From: JBGSUZ01 sp964404895
GTDB lineage: Bacteria; Bacillota; Clostridia; Peptostreptococcales; Acidaminobacteraceae
Direction of reading: 5' to 3'
Assembly (NCBI GenBank): GCA_964404895.1
Contig: CAYOLV010000002.1
Coordinates: forward strand, 186,001-250,000
DNA length: 64,000 nucleotides
The notes under the pieces are model-generated. The model worked only from the letters and a program-made list of their open reading frames with translations, was not told where the DNA came from and ran no database searches. Each line of letters opens with the position of its first letter. Within the stretch, counting starts at the first letter, position 1. Both the position numbers and the translations under genes were made by a program. Shown here piece by piece: positions 1 through 8,605 of the stretch.

Positions 1-1038
1 AGCTTCAAGTCCTTCTTTATACTTCCAGTGAGCTGCAATACCATATTCAGCAATACGATGCATTTCAGCCGTTCTAATCTGAATTTCGAATGGTTCTCCC
101 GTTCCACTCATAACCGTCGTATGAAGAGACTGGTACATATTCGGTTTTGGAATGGAAATATAGTCTTTAAATCTGCCCGGAAGTGGAATCCAAAGATTAT
201 GAACAATACCCAAAATGCCATAACAGTCTTTGATATTGTCAACAATGACACGAATAGCGGTTAAGTCGTAGATTTCTTCAAAATTTTTATTTTGATAGAC
301 CATTTTTTTGTAAATACTATAGAAGTTTTTAGGTCTTCCTGTAATATCACAAGTGATTTCGTCTTCTTTAACTGCTTTTTTTAATTCTTGAATGACGTTA
401 TTAATGTTCTTTTCACGTTCTTCACGTTTTTTATTCACCTTGGAGACCAAATCATAATAGCCTTCTGGATCTAAGTAAAGGAAACTCAGATCTTCCAGTT
501 CCCATTTGAGTTTGGATATCCCTAGACGATGGGCAATTGGTGCGTATATTTCAAGTGTTTCTTCTGCTTTTTCTTTCTTCTTGTTATCGGTCATGTATTT
601 CAGGGTGCGCATATTATGGAGTCTATCCGCTAATTTAATCAGAATAACGCGAATATCTTTTGCCATGGCAAGAAACATTTTCCGAAGATTCTCTGCCTGA
701 CGTTCTTCCTTTGTATCATAATGAATTTGTCCCAATTTTGTCACGCCGTCTACAAGAAGGGCAACTTGTTGTCCAAACTCTTTACCGACATCTTCCAGAG
801 TGTACTTGGTATCTTCCACTACATCATGAAGCAAACCTGCAACAATCGTATCTTCGTCCAATTCCAATTCTGCCAAAATCAGGGATACGTGTATGGGATG
901 AATAAAATAGGTCTCGCCCGACTTACGAAATTGTCCGCTATGAGCAGACTCTCCAAATTGGTAAGCCTTTATGATGCGATCCAAATTTAAATATGGATTA
1001 AATTGTTCAATTTTTAAAATATAAGTCTCTAAATTCAT
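1..1038 (-). CDS. relA: (p)ppGpp synthetase/hydrolase RelA/SpoT (RSH), N-terminal part only
   Basis: This is the first 346 codons of a long RSH protein; the rest lies beyond the left edge. The protein makes and degrades the alarmone (p)ppGpp in the cytoplasm. Translating the minus strand from the ATG at 1038 gives MNLETYILKIEQF, then an HD hydrolase domain (about residues 25-180) with the GLLHDVVEDT metal-binding motif, then the start of the synthetase domain (about 200-346) with KDYISIPKPN and YQSLHTTV. A ribosome binding site (AGGGTGG) precedes the ATG. The gene follows apt, a pairing common in Firmicutes, but a strong palindromic terminator separates the two. The TGS and ACT domains expected at the C-terminus are not visible, so completeness cannot be judged. 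Confidence 0.95.
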   Translation of the reverse strand, partial: MNLETYILKIEQFNPYLNLDRIIKAYQFGESAHSGQFRKSGETYFIHPIHVSLILAELELDEDTIVAGLLHDVVEDTKYTLEDVGKEFGQQVALLVDGVTKLGQIHYDTKEERQAENLRKMFLAMAKDIRVILIKLADRLHNMRTLKYMTDNKKKEKAEETLEIYAPIAHRLGISKLKWELEDLSFLYLDPEGYYDLVSKVNKKREEREKNINNVIQELKKAVKEDEITCDITGRPKNFYSIYKKMVYQNKNFEEIYDLTAIRVIVDNIKDCYGILGIVHNLWIPLPGRFKDYISIPKPNMYQSLHTTVMSGTGEPFEIQIRTAEMHRIAEYGIAAHWKYKEGLEA

Positions 1039-1100
1039 ATGACCACCCTGGGAAAACCTTACTAGATTTCTATTGTAAATACTATACCATATTAAAGCAG

Positions 1101-1148
1101 TATGTTAAAAGAAAAGCTAGAGAATTCTCTAGCTTTTCTTTTAACATA
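1101..1148 (-). terminator. Perfect 48-bp palindrome, probable apt terminator
   Basis: The arms 1101-1124 and 1125-1148 are exact reverse complements with no spacer. As RNA they would fold into a very long hairpin around GAATTC. The 3' arm read on the minus strand contains a U-rich CTTTTCTTTT run. It sits between the apt stop (1188) and the relA start (1038), so it most likely ends apt transcription. Perfect symmetry means it could also act on the opposite strand. Confidence 0.75.
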
Positions 1149-1187
1149 TAGATTTGTATACAATATACCACAGATCACTCTTTATGA

Positions 1188-1700
1188 CTAATAGTGAATC
1201 AGTGAATTGCAGCGGTAGTTCGCTAGTTTCTTCTGACCTTCAAGGAAATCTAACTCCATGAGGAATAAAAGTCCCACAACTTCTCCGCCTAAACTTTCAA
1301 TCATTTTAACAATCGCCGCAACAGTCCCACCTGTTGCAAGTAAATCGTCAGCAATCAATACTTTTTGTCCCGGTTTGATTGCGTCTTTATGAATTTCTAA
1401 ACTGTCTGTCCCATACTCCAGTTCATATTCAAAAGTTAAAGTTTCATAGGGAAGCTTTCCAGGTTTGCGTACTGGTATAAATGGCTTAGAAGCCGAGTAT
1501 GCCAATGGCGCACCAATTAAAAAGCCCCGTGCTTCAGGCCCTACTACGATGTCATACTCTAAGTCTTCAACTAATTTCGCACATTCATCAATAGCAAAAC
1601 GGAATGCGGGCCCATCTTGAAGTAAGGTTGTAACATCTTTAAAGTTAATACCTTCTTTTGGAAAGTCTTGAACTTCTCTGATTAATGATTTAAGATTCAT
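1188..1700 (-). CDS. apt: Adenine phosphoribosyltransferase
   Basis: The 170-residue protein converts adenine and PRPP to AMP in purine salvage and is cytosolic. The length is typical of the family. The PRPP-binding signature VLIADDLLATGGT lies near residues 115-127, and the GPEARGFLIG loop typical of Apt is near residue 55. The ATG at 1700 is preceded by GGGAGG, which fixes the start. It lies downstream of recJ and upstream of relA, a widespread Firmicutes order (secDF, recJ, apt, relA). The short gap to recJ suggests co-transcription with it. Confidence 0.96.
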   Translation of the reverse strand: MNLKSLIREVQDFPKEGINFKDVTTLLQDGPAFRFAIDECAKLVEDLEYDIVVGPEARGFLIGAPLAYSASKPFIPVRKPGKLPYETLTFEYELEYGTDSLEIHKDAIKPGQKVLIADDLLATGGTVAAIVKMIESLGGEVVGLLFLMELDFLEGQKKLANYRCNSLIHY

Positions 1701-1796
1701 GTTCTTCCTCCCGTGTTTCTCAGAATCTTTGCCGCTATTGCGACTTAATTATATTATCAAAAAAATATAAAGAATAAAAGAGTTTTTATGAGCGAA

Positions 1797-4106
1797 TTAC
1801 CCGTTTTTAAGAGCATTTTTATAAGTTTGTAAAGCGGTGAATAATGGTAATTTTTCCAAATCCACTTTTTGGGCAGGAGTCGGCTTCAAAACAATCTGAT
1901 CTGAGCTTATTTCTACCAGTTCTGCAGCTTCCATAATAAGAGCACACAACCACTTTTCAACGGTCTTTGGTGTAACTTCTTTGTATTTGCCCTCTTTGAC
2001 CTCTTTATAAAAATCGATTAAGACCAAGCGGTCTGGAATCCAGTTGGCATAAAGTGCATTTGAAGTTTTTTCTACACCGAGCTCGAATGATTTTTCAATG
2101 GAGTTAACCCTCTCATTGTCGCTTAAATCTTCTTTAGGACATATAATCAAATGATATTTCTTATCTTCCAGTGTTCCTAATTGATTATAATGCACTTGAA
2201 GTTCTGACAAAACCTGATCGTATACACGATTGTAAAAATAGTAATATCCTTCCAATGTATCAACCGTCCAAACTTTCTGTTCTTCAGTAGGCGTAGGCAT
2301 TTGCAGATTTACTTCTTTTGTCGCAAAAGCTGCAATACGCAAGGCTTCAGCATTATAAAATTGGGACAGCCCTTGGCTTTTTTTAACAAGGCTCTCTCTG
2401 TAGCCCCTGATATCCTTCAATTGAAACTGGATGGTTTGCGTGCCTCTAAACTCGTTGATGTCTATGTGGCAAACCAAGTCCACCAAATCCCCTGGCTTAT
2501 ATAATTCATAATACCCAGATTTGTCAAAAGAAATGGCTTCAAAAGTTCTGACTCCGTCTGCAATTTCAAACTTAGTATACTCTTTATTTTTGCCAATCTG
2601 TGTTTTTTTTCTAATTTGAGCATTTTCTACTCTGAATATGGGTCTAGCGTTGCCCATTCCAAAAGGTTCAAGCAATGCGAGCTCTTCTACTAAATCGTAG
2701 TTGATTTGACTGACTTCTACATTTGCATCAATTTTAATCCCTGGTGTGAGCAAATATTGAGGTAAATGCGTTCTACAATGGGCTTCCAATTGAGCTTTAA
2801 AATCATAATATTGATTCAAAGGTACTGTTAAACCCGCCGCTTGTTCATGACCGCCAAACTTCTCAAACATTGGGGCAAAACAACAAAGTGCTTTAAAAAT
2901 ATCGAAACCGTCAATGCTTCTGGCAGAACCTTTAACCTTTTCATCTGATATGCTGAAGACGATAGCGGGTTTGTGAAACCGTTCTACAAGCCTAGAAGCT
3001 ACAATGCCGATGACGCCGCTGTTCCAGCCTTCACCTTGGACAATGCTAATATGCTGTTCACCAAAGTCTTCCCGATTTTCCAACTGGGCAATGGCGGCAT
3101 CCACTATTTCTTTTTCCAATTGTTGGCGCTTATCGTTGGTCTCTTTTAATATATTGGCAATATGCTCAGCCTCTGTTAAATCTTCTGTCGTTAAAAGAAC
3201 AACGCCTAATTTGGGGTCGTCTATTCTCCCTGCCGCATTGATTTTGGGCGCAAGCATAAATCCTACGTGCCCTGCGGTAATCTCTTTACCCTTTAAATCG
3301 GAACAAGCAATTAGCGCCGCCAATCCTAAGTTTTTCGTTTGAGACAAAGCAGCCAACCCGTGTTTTGCAATAATCCTATTTTCATCTACCAGTGGAGCTA
3401 TATCTGCAATGGTGCCAAAAGCCGCCAGTTCAAGGAGTTCTTCTCTTATGGGAAGAATTAATTCTCCTAGTAACGCCTGTGATAACTTATAAGCTAGACC
3501 TACGCCTGCCAACATTTCATAGGGGTAGTTACAGTCTGATTGCTTTGGATTAACCACCGCATAGGCATTTGGAACGCTCTCTTGACACTCATGGTGATCT
3601 GTAATGATCATGTCCAGACCAATTTCGCGAGACAATGCGGCTTCATTGACGGAGGAAATACCACAGTCTACTGTAATCAGAACTGTAATGCCTTCATCCC
3701 TAAGCATCTGTATGGCTTTCATATTGAGGCCATACCCTTCTTCATGACGATCGGGTATATAGAATTCAACTGGGTAATCTAATTGTTTAAAGCATTTCAA
3801 AAGCAGAGACACGCTGGTAATACCGTCTACGTCATAGTCACCGTATATACAAATTTTCTCTTGATTTGCTATGGCTTTGTGAATTCTTTCGACGGCTATG
3901 GTCATACCTTTTAACAGATAGGGATCATAAAGATCTTCCAAATCTGGATAAAGAAATTGTCTGACATTAGTTTTTTCATCTAACTTTCTTGAAAGAATTT
4001 TCTTTAATATCGTTGAATAGTGTTCGTTTTCTAAATGGCTTGAGATAGGAACTTCCGCTAGGGAAATCCACCTTCTGTCATTTATGCTGAGCAATGAATT
4101 TTTCAT
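1797..4106 (-). CDS. recJ: Single-stranded-DNA-specific exonuclease RecJ
   Basis: This 769-residue protein is a 5'-3' ssDNA exonuclease used in recombination and repair. The N-terminal DHH phosphoesterase domain shows YGDYDVDGITS (about residue 90) and the DHH motif in MIITDHHECQ (about 170). The DHHA1 domain carries GGHEQAAG near residue 420. An OB-fold region follows, and an extra C-terminal region of about 200 residues is present, as in many Firmicutes RecJ proteins. The ATG at 4106 has a GAGGT ribosome binding site. It lies between the secF terminator and apt. Confidence 0.95.
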   Translation of the reverse strand: MKNSLLSINDRRWISLAEVPISSHLENEHYSTILKKILSRKLDEKTNVRQFLYPDLEDLYDPYLLKGMTIAVERIHKAIANQEKICIYGDYDVDGITSVSLLLKCFKQLDYPVEFYIPDRHEEGYGLNMKAIQMLRDEGITVLITVDCGISSVNEAALSREIGLDMIITDHHECQESVPNAYAVVNPKQSDCNYPYEMLAGVGLAYKLSQALLGELILPIREELLELAAFGTIADIAPLVDENRIIAKHGLAALSQTKNLGLAALIACSDLKGKEITAGHVGFMLAPKINAAGRIDDPKLGVVLLTTEDLTEAEHIANILKETNDKRQQLEKEIVDAAIAQLENREDFGEQHISIVQGEGWNSGVIGIVASRLVERFHKPAIVFSISDEKVKGSARSIDGFDIFKALCCFAPMFEKFGGHEQAAGLTVPLNQYYDFKAQLEAHCRTHLPQYLLTPGIKIDANVEVSQINYDLVEELALLEPFGMGNARPIFRVENAQIRKKTQIGKNKEYTKFEIADGVRTFEAISFDKSGYYELYKPGDLVDLVCHIDINEFRGTQTIQFQLKDIRGYRESLVKKSQGLSQFYNAEALRIAAFATKEVNLQMPTPTEEQKVWTVDTLEGYYYFYNRVYDQVLSELQVHYNQLGTLEDKKYHLIICPKEDLSDNERVNSIEKSFELGVEKTSNALYANWIPDRLVLIDFYKEVKEGKYKEVTPKTVEKWLCALIMEAAELVEISSDQIVLKPTPAQKVDLEKLPLFTALQTYKNALKNG

Positions 4107-4145
4107 ATGATTACCTCGTAATTCTATCTTCCATACCCCTTAGGC

Positions 4146-4180
4146 AAAAAAGAAGCTGAGAAAATTCTCAACTTCTTTTG
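4146..4180 (-). terminator. Rho-independent terminator after secF
   Basis: Read on the minus strand, the arms AAGAAGTTGAG and CTCAGCTTCTT flank a short AATTTT loop and run into six T residues. One G-T pair interrupts the stem. It follows the secF stop at 4199 and precedes the recJ start. Confidence 0.88.
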
Positions 4181-4198
4181 AATGTCAATGCAAAACAA

Positions 4199-5104
4199 TT
4201 ACTTTACAACTGTGTCATAGTGCTTATTTTTCTTTTCTTGATAATCCATAACAAGCGCCCAAATTGGGGATGCAATAAAGATTGAAGAGAATGTTCCGAC
4301 AGTAATCCCCACCATCAATGGCAATGCAAATTCTTTGATAGACTGTACACCAAAGACGTAAAGACCACTAATTACGATTACAGTTGTGAAAGAAGTGTTA
4401 ATCGAACGCGCCAAGGTAGATCTAATACTTGCATTAGCAAGATCCGCATGGGATTCTTTTTTCTTCTCTCTAATATTTTCACGAATTCTGTCAAAGACAA
4501 CAATAGTATCATTTATAGAATAACCTACAACTGTTAGAATTGCAGCAATAAATGGTGAATTGACTGGGAAGCCGAAAATTGCATATACAGATATCAAAAT
4601 CAAAATATCATGCAATAAAGCTGCTATAGCAGAAATACCGTATACAAATTGGAATCTGAAAGTGATGTAAGCCAACATCCCGACCGATGCGATTAAAATA
4701 GATAAAACGGCATTCATTTGAAGCTCTTTACCTACCGATGGACCAAATTGTTCACTGTTTACAAAAGCAGAATCATCCAATTTAAAGGCTGTCGCCAATG
4801 TTGTAAAGACTTCATCTCTTTTCTTAGTATCGAGAGCTTTAGTCGTTTTAATCATAACTTCAGATTTGTCTTCGCCAATGTGGACAATTTCAGGTTTCAA
4901 ATCAAAATCCTTGATGACACCTTCAATTTCTGCCACGCTAACTTCTTTGCCAAGATCTACTTGAATCATTGTGCCGCCAGTAAAGTCAATACCGTAGTTT
5001 AAACCTTTTGTTAAAATCAAAACTAGACCCACCAACATAATGAGAAGGGACATACCAAACCAAATCTTATACTTTTCTACAATTTTTAAGTTTTCAAATT
5101 TCAT
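4199..5104 (-). CDS. secF: Protein translocase subunit SecF
   Basis: The 301-residue membrane protein works with SecD in the proton-motive-force-driven late step of Sec protein export. It has the N-terminal NYGIDFTGGTMIQ motif typical of SecF (about residue 35). A small periplasmic-side domain follows, then five membrane segments with GYSINDTIVVFDRIREN (about 195-210). The length is normal for a free-standing SecF. GGAGGTGACATC precedes the ATG. It is 12 bases downstream of secD, so the two are one transcript ended by the terminator at 4146-4180. Confidence 0.96.
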   Translation of the reverse strand: MKFENLKIVEKYKIWFGMSLLIMLVGLVLILTKGLNYGIDFTGGTMIQVDLGKEVSVAEIEGVIKDFDLKPEIVHIGEDKSEVMIKTTKALDTKKRDEVFTTLATAFKLDDSAFVNSEQFGPSVGKELQMNAVLSILIASVGMLAYITFRFQFVYGISAIAALLHDILILISVYAIFGFPVNSPFIAAILTVVGYSINDTIVVFDRIRENIREKKKESHADLANASIRSTLARSINTSFTTVIVISGLYVFGVQSIKEFALPLMVGITVGTFSSIFIASPIWALVMDYQEKKNKHYDTVVK

Positions 5105-5116
5105 GATGTCACCTCC

Positions 5117-6412
5117 TTACGCGCCGTAGAATTTAGTATTGTTAGCAACTTTGAAGCCTAATGACCATTTCATAAGATGCTTTGTCACAACAATAGCAGT
5201 AAACATACTTGTCAAAATACCAATCATTAACGTAACTGCAAAGCCTTGAATTGTCCCAGTACCAAAGTAATAAAGAACACCAGCTGCAATTAAAGTTGTT
5301 ATATTGGAGTCAAGTATTGTTGTCATCGCTCTATGGAAGCCTGCATCTACAGATGCTCTAAGCGACTTGCCTGAACGCAATTCTTCTTTAATTCTCTCAA
5401 AGATAATAACGTTGGCATCAACTGCCATACCTACCGATAACAAAATACCTGCAATACCTGGTAGCGATAAATTTGCTTGAAGTGCTACCATAATTGCTAA
5501 AACAATTGTTGAGTATAACACAAGTGAAATACTTGCAATAAGTCCTGGGAATTTGTAATAGAAAATCATAAAGGCAGCAACCAAAAGGAAACCGATTTTA
5601 GCTGCAAAAATGCTTGTGTTTAATGCATTAAGTCCTAATGTGGCACTGATGACATTAGATTGAACTTCCGTTAAGTTAATTGGAAGAGCACCACCTCTAA
5701 TTAAAGAAGACAGTACGCTACACTCATCATATGTAAAATTACCAACGATGATCGCCTTCCCATCAACGATTTGAATATTTGTGTAAGGTGCAGAAATAAC
5801 TTTGTCATCTAATAGAATAGCGATTTGACCGCCGTTTTGAGTTAATGACATAGCAGTTTTTGTAGCTTCACTGAAAAGATCTGTCCCTTCGCTGTCAAAC
5901 TCAAGACCTACCGCTGGTTTACCGTATGAGTCTGCAGAAACATTTGAATCTTTGATTTGTTTACCTGACAAAATATGTGTCGATGTAAACTCAGACTTAG
6001 TCATACCTTCCATAGCTACCGTAGATGGATCAACTAAAACAAACTCTAACTGAGCTGTTTTACCGATTGATTCAATCGCTGAACTAGCATCTTTAACACC
6101 TGGAAGTTCTATACGAATACGATTTTCACCTTGTTGCGTAATTTTAGGTTCAGTTAAACCAATGGAGTCAATCCGCTTTGATAAAACTTCTATCGATTGC
6201 TTGATTGCCTTATCAAGTTCTTTGCCTTTTAAATCTGTATCTGCTTGGAATACGATGGCGACACCGCCCTCAATATCTAAACCATAATTCATTTCATCCC
6301 CAACAGATTTAAGCTCAACCGGTCCTATTTTAGCACCGAAAGCGGCAAGATATGCTAGTAAAGCGATTAGAATAACACCGCAGAAAAAGAAAATTTTGTT
6401 TTGCTCTTTCAA
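5117..6412 (-). CDS. secD: Protein translocase subunit SecD
   Basis: The 431-residue membrane protein is the partner of SecF. It shows MNYGLDIEGGVAIVFQ near residue 42, a P1-type extracytoplasmic domain with LSKRIDSIGL, and the C-terminal membrane block with GMAVDANVIIFERIKEEL (about 340). The start is a TTG at 6412 preceded by GGGAGGG at good spacing, so translation probably begins with a non-ATG codon. It is shorter than proteobacterial SecD (about 600 residues) but normal for Gram-positives. It lies 15 bases after the gamma-carbonic-anhydrase-like gene and probably shares the SCIFF-operon transcript. Confidence 0.95.
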   Translation of the reverse strand: MKEQNKIFFFCGVILIALLAYLAAFGAKIGPVELKSVGDEMNYGLDIEGGVAIVFQADTDLKGKELDKAIKQSIEVLSKRIDSIGLTEPKITQQGENRIRIELPGVKDASSAIESIGKTAQLEFVLVDPSTVAMEGMTKSEFTSTHILSGKQIKDSNVSADSYGKPAVGLEFDSEGTDLFSEATKTAMSLTQNGGQIAILLDDKVISAPYTNIQIVDGKAIIVGNFTYDECSVLSSLIRGGALPINLTEVQSNVISATLGLNALNTSIFAAKIGFLLVAAFMIFYYKFPGLIASISLVLYSTIVLAIMVALQANLSLPGIAGILLSVGMAVDANVIIFERIKEELRSGKSLRASVDAGFHRAMTTILDSNITTLIAAGVLYYFGTGTIQGFAVTLMIGILTSMFTAIVVTKHLMKWSLGFKVANNTKFYGA

Positions 6413-6427
6413 CTTGAAGCCCTCCCA

Positions 6428-6928
6428 TTATTTATATTCTGATGCATATGATACATAATGCTTTGCCGAAGCTTTTAAACTGAGTATTTCTTCTTCAGAA
6501 AGGCTTCTTACTACTTTTGCAGGAGAACCAACAACCAATGAATTAGGCGGTATTTCTTTCCCTGGAGGGATTAGTGAACCAGCACCAATAATAGATTGTT
6601 CTCCAACTTTTACACCATCCAGTAGAATAGCGCCCATGCCAATAAGCACACTGCTTCCAATATGGCATCCATGTACGATGGCACCGTGTCCTATCGTCAC
6701 ATCGTCTCCAATGATTGTATCAAACCCTTTTGAACAGTGGATAACCGCATTGTCTTGAACGTTGGTTCTTTTTCCAATAGAAATAGGTTCAACATCACCT
6801 CGAATGACAGCGCCAAACCATATATTTGCATCTTCTTCCAGTGTGACTCTGCCAATAATTTGAGCAGTTTCAGCTATAAAATTAGATGAATCATGTGTTG
6901 GTTTTATGCCTTTGTAAGGTATGAGCAT
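6428..6928 (-). CDS. Gamma-carbonic-anhydrase-like hexapeptide-repeat protein
   Basis: The 166-residue protein belongs to the left-handed beta-helix gamma-class carbonic anhydrase/PaaY/YrdA family. Hexapeptide-type repeats run through most of the chain. The three histidines of the zinc site are plausibly those of VIHCSKG, TIGHG and IVHGCH. Whether it hydrates CO2 is unproven, since many relatives are acyltransferase-like or of unknown role. The ATG at 6928 has GGAGGAATAAGCG upstream. It starts three bases after the scfB stop and lies 15 bases before secD, so it is translated from the scf-sec transcript. Its presence there has no obvious functional reason. Confidence 0.88.
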   Translation of the reverse strand: MLIPYKGIKPTHDSSNFIAETAQIIGRVTLEEDANIWFGAVIRGDVEPISIGKRTNVQDNAVIHCSKGFDTIIGDDVTIGHGAIVHGCHIGSSVLIGMGAILLDGVKVGEQSIIGAGSLIPPGKEIPPNSLVVGSPAKVVRSLSEEEILSLKASAKHYVSYASEYK

Positions 6929-6931
6929 CGC

Positions 6932-8287
6932 TTATTCCTCCAACATTTCTTTTGCTTTGAGATATATGGCACACTCAAGGCGTTTCTTTTCCATTTCACA
7001 CCCTAAGTCATAAGGGACGTTGATGTCATGGTTGAAATTATAAGCATTGGCATGACAACCGCCGCTGCAATAGAATTTCGCCCAACACTCTTTACACTTA
7101 GACTTGTTGTAGACATGAGCATTTTTGAAAGATGCCGATAAAGAAGTATCTACCGTACCGTTCATAACATTGCCCATTTTGAAGTCTTCATTGCCTACAA
7201 ATTGATGACATGGATAAATATCCCCTTCAGGTGTCACAGCAATGTACTCTGAACCTGCTCCACAGCCTGAAAGTCTTTTAATCACACATGGTCCCTGGGA
7301 AAGATCAACCATGAAATGGAAAAACTTAAATGCTTTATCAGTTTTTTCTCGCTTCAACATTTCTTCTGCAAGCATTTCGTATTCTTTGAAAATCACTTCA
7401 AGATCACTCTCTTGTAAAGTGTAATCATGATGAGGCTCAGAAACGACAGGCTCAACTGAAGTTAATTTGAAACCAAGATCTGCCATGTGGATCACGTCTT
7501 TTGCAAAATCTTTATTGAAATGTGTAAAAGTTCCCCTTACATAATAGGACTTCGAGCCACGTTTTTCAACCAATTTCTGAAATTTTGGAACAATAATGTC
7601 ATAAGTGCCGCTACCGTTTACTGTATAGCGCATTAAATCATTGGTATCTTTTGTGCCATCTAGGCTTAAAACCACATTGTCCATGTTCTCGTTAATGTAG
7701 TCCATTTTTTCTTCATCTAAAAGAACGCCATTAGTCGTCACTGTGAATCTAAAGTTCTTATTATTAGCCTTTTCAATGCTTCTGCCATAATCAACCAATT
7801 GTTTGACGACTTCCCAGTTCATGAGTGGCTCTCCACCAAAGAAATCGACTTCTAAGTTTCGTCGGCTTCCTGAATGACTAACTAAGAGATCAAAAGCTTT
7901 TTTACCGATTTCAAGAGGCATTAAATTGCGATCCCCTTTAAAATCGCCTTGGGAAGCAAAGCAATATTTACATCTGATGTTACAGTCATGAGCCACATGA
8001 AGGCACATCGCCTTGATGACAGGCTGTTTATTGCCAAAATGTATATCGTCTATATATTGGTCTGATGTATTGAGTTGGCCTTTCATCAATAATTCATCAA
8101 TTTCAGAAAGAGCTTCCTGCAATGCTTCATTTTCATATTTTTCTGCTAATGCTTCTAAGGCTGCCTCACGGGATTTTTCAGGGTAAAATTCCAAAACATC
8201 ATAGATCAAATCATCTACGACGTGAATTGCACCACCGTTGACATCCATCACGATTGCTAGGTCGCCTTGTTTAAACTTATGAATCAT
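6932..8287 (-). CDS. scfB: SCIFF peptide thioether maturase, radical SAM/SPASM
   Basis: This radical SAM enzyme installs a thioether (sactionine-type) cross-link in the SCIFF peptide encoded just upstream. The 451-residue protein has an N-terminal peptide-recognition (RRE-like) region (about 1-85). The radical SAM cluster motif CNIRCKYC follows near residue 100, with DFFGGEPLMNW shortly after. The C-terminal SPASM domain carries many cysteines (GCGAGSEY, CHQF, CKECWAKFYCSGGC). GGAGG lies five bases before the ATG at 8287, so I prefer this start over the in-frame ATG at 8299, which overlaps the ribosome binding site. The adjacent six-cysteine peptide gene makes the family assignment firm. Confidence 0.95.
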   Translation of the reverse strand: MIHKFKQGDLAIVMDVNGGAIHVVDDLIYDVLEFYPEKSREAALEALAEKYENEALQEALSEIDELLMKGQLNTSDQYIDDIHFGNKQPVIKAMCLHVAHDCNIRCKYCFASQGDFKGDRNLMPLEIGKKAFDLLVSHSGSRRNLEVDFFGGEPLMNWEVVKQLVDYGRSIEKANNKNFRFTVTTNGVLLDEEKMDYINENMDNVVLSLDGTKDTNDLMRYTVNGSGTYDIIVPKFQKLVEKRGSKSYYVRGTFTHFNKDFAKDVIHMADLGFKLTSVEPVVSEPHHDYTLQESDLEVIFKEYEMLAEEMLKREKTDKAFKFFHFMVDLSQGPCVIKRLSGCGAGSEYIAVTPEGDIYPCHQFVGNEDFKMGNVMNGTVDTSLSASFKNAHVYNKSKCKECWAKFYCSGGCHANAYNFNHDINVPYDLGCEMEKKRLECAIYLKAKEMLEE

Positions 8288-8343
8288 AATATCCTCCATA
8301 CCTATGCAAATGCCCTTTATGGGGCAACTATTTCCTTACACAA

Positions 8344-8367
8344 GAAAAAGCAGCTGTTACGCTGCTT
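8344..8367 (-). terminator. Hairpin terminator/attenuator between scfA and scfB
   Basis: Read on the minus strand, AAGCAGC and GCTGCTT pair around a six-base loop, followed by TTTTTC. It sits 12 bases after the scfA stop and about 60 bases before scfB. Partial read-through would give much more precursor-peptide mRNA than maturase mRNA. Confidence 0.75.
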
Positions 8368-8379
8368 CAACTCACAGTG

Positions 8380-8520
8380 CTATTTATTTTCGCACGATTG
8401 ATTGCCAACTGTGCAAGAAGTTTTACAAGCAGATTGGCAAGAAGTTTGGCATTCACCACAACCGCCATGGGAAGCACTGTCTTTAAGGGAACCGCTATTT
8501 AATGTCTTAATGTGTTTCAT
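8380..8520 (-). CDS. scfA: SCIFF ribosomally synthesised peptide (six cysteines in forty-five)
   Basis: A 46-codon gene encodes a peptide starting MKHIKTLNSGSLKDS and ending with a cysteine-rich segment. It contains exactly six cysteines (GGCGECQTSCQ, SACKTSC, NQSCENK). This is the SCIFF family, a near-universal Clostridia RiPP precursor whose function is not known. The thioether is formed by ScfB, encoded immediately downstream. The ATG at 8520 is preceded by a strong GAGGAGG. A sigma-A-like promoter lies 37-64 bases upstream and a hairpin terminator follows the stop. Confidence 0.95.
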   Translation of the reverse strand: MKHIKTLNSGSLKDSASHGGCGECQTSCQSACKTSCTVGNQSCENK

Positions 8521-8556
8521 CTCATACCCTCCTCACATGCTATAGATTTACATCTT

Positions 8557-8584
8557 ATTATAACACAGACACCCGTTTTGTAAA
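8557..8584 (-). promoter_or_regulatory. Sigma-A-like promoter for scfA
   Basis: The minus strand shows TTTACA, a 16-base spacer, then a perfect TATAAT, between the tgt stop and scfA. The peptide gene can therefore be transcribed independently of queA-tgt. Confidence 0.7.
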
Positions 8585-8605
8585 GTATTAGGCTGTTTGA
8601 AAGCT

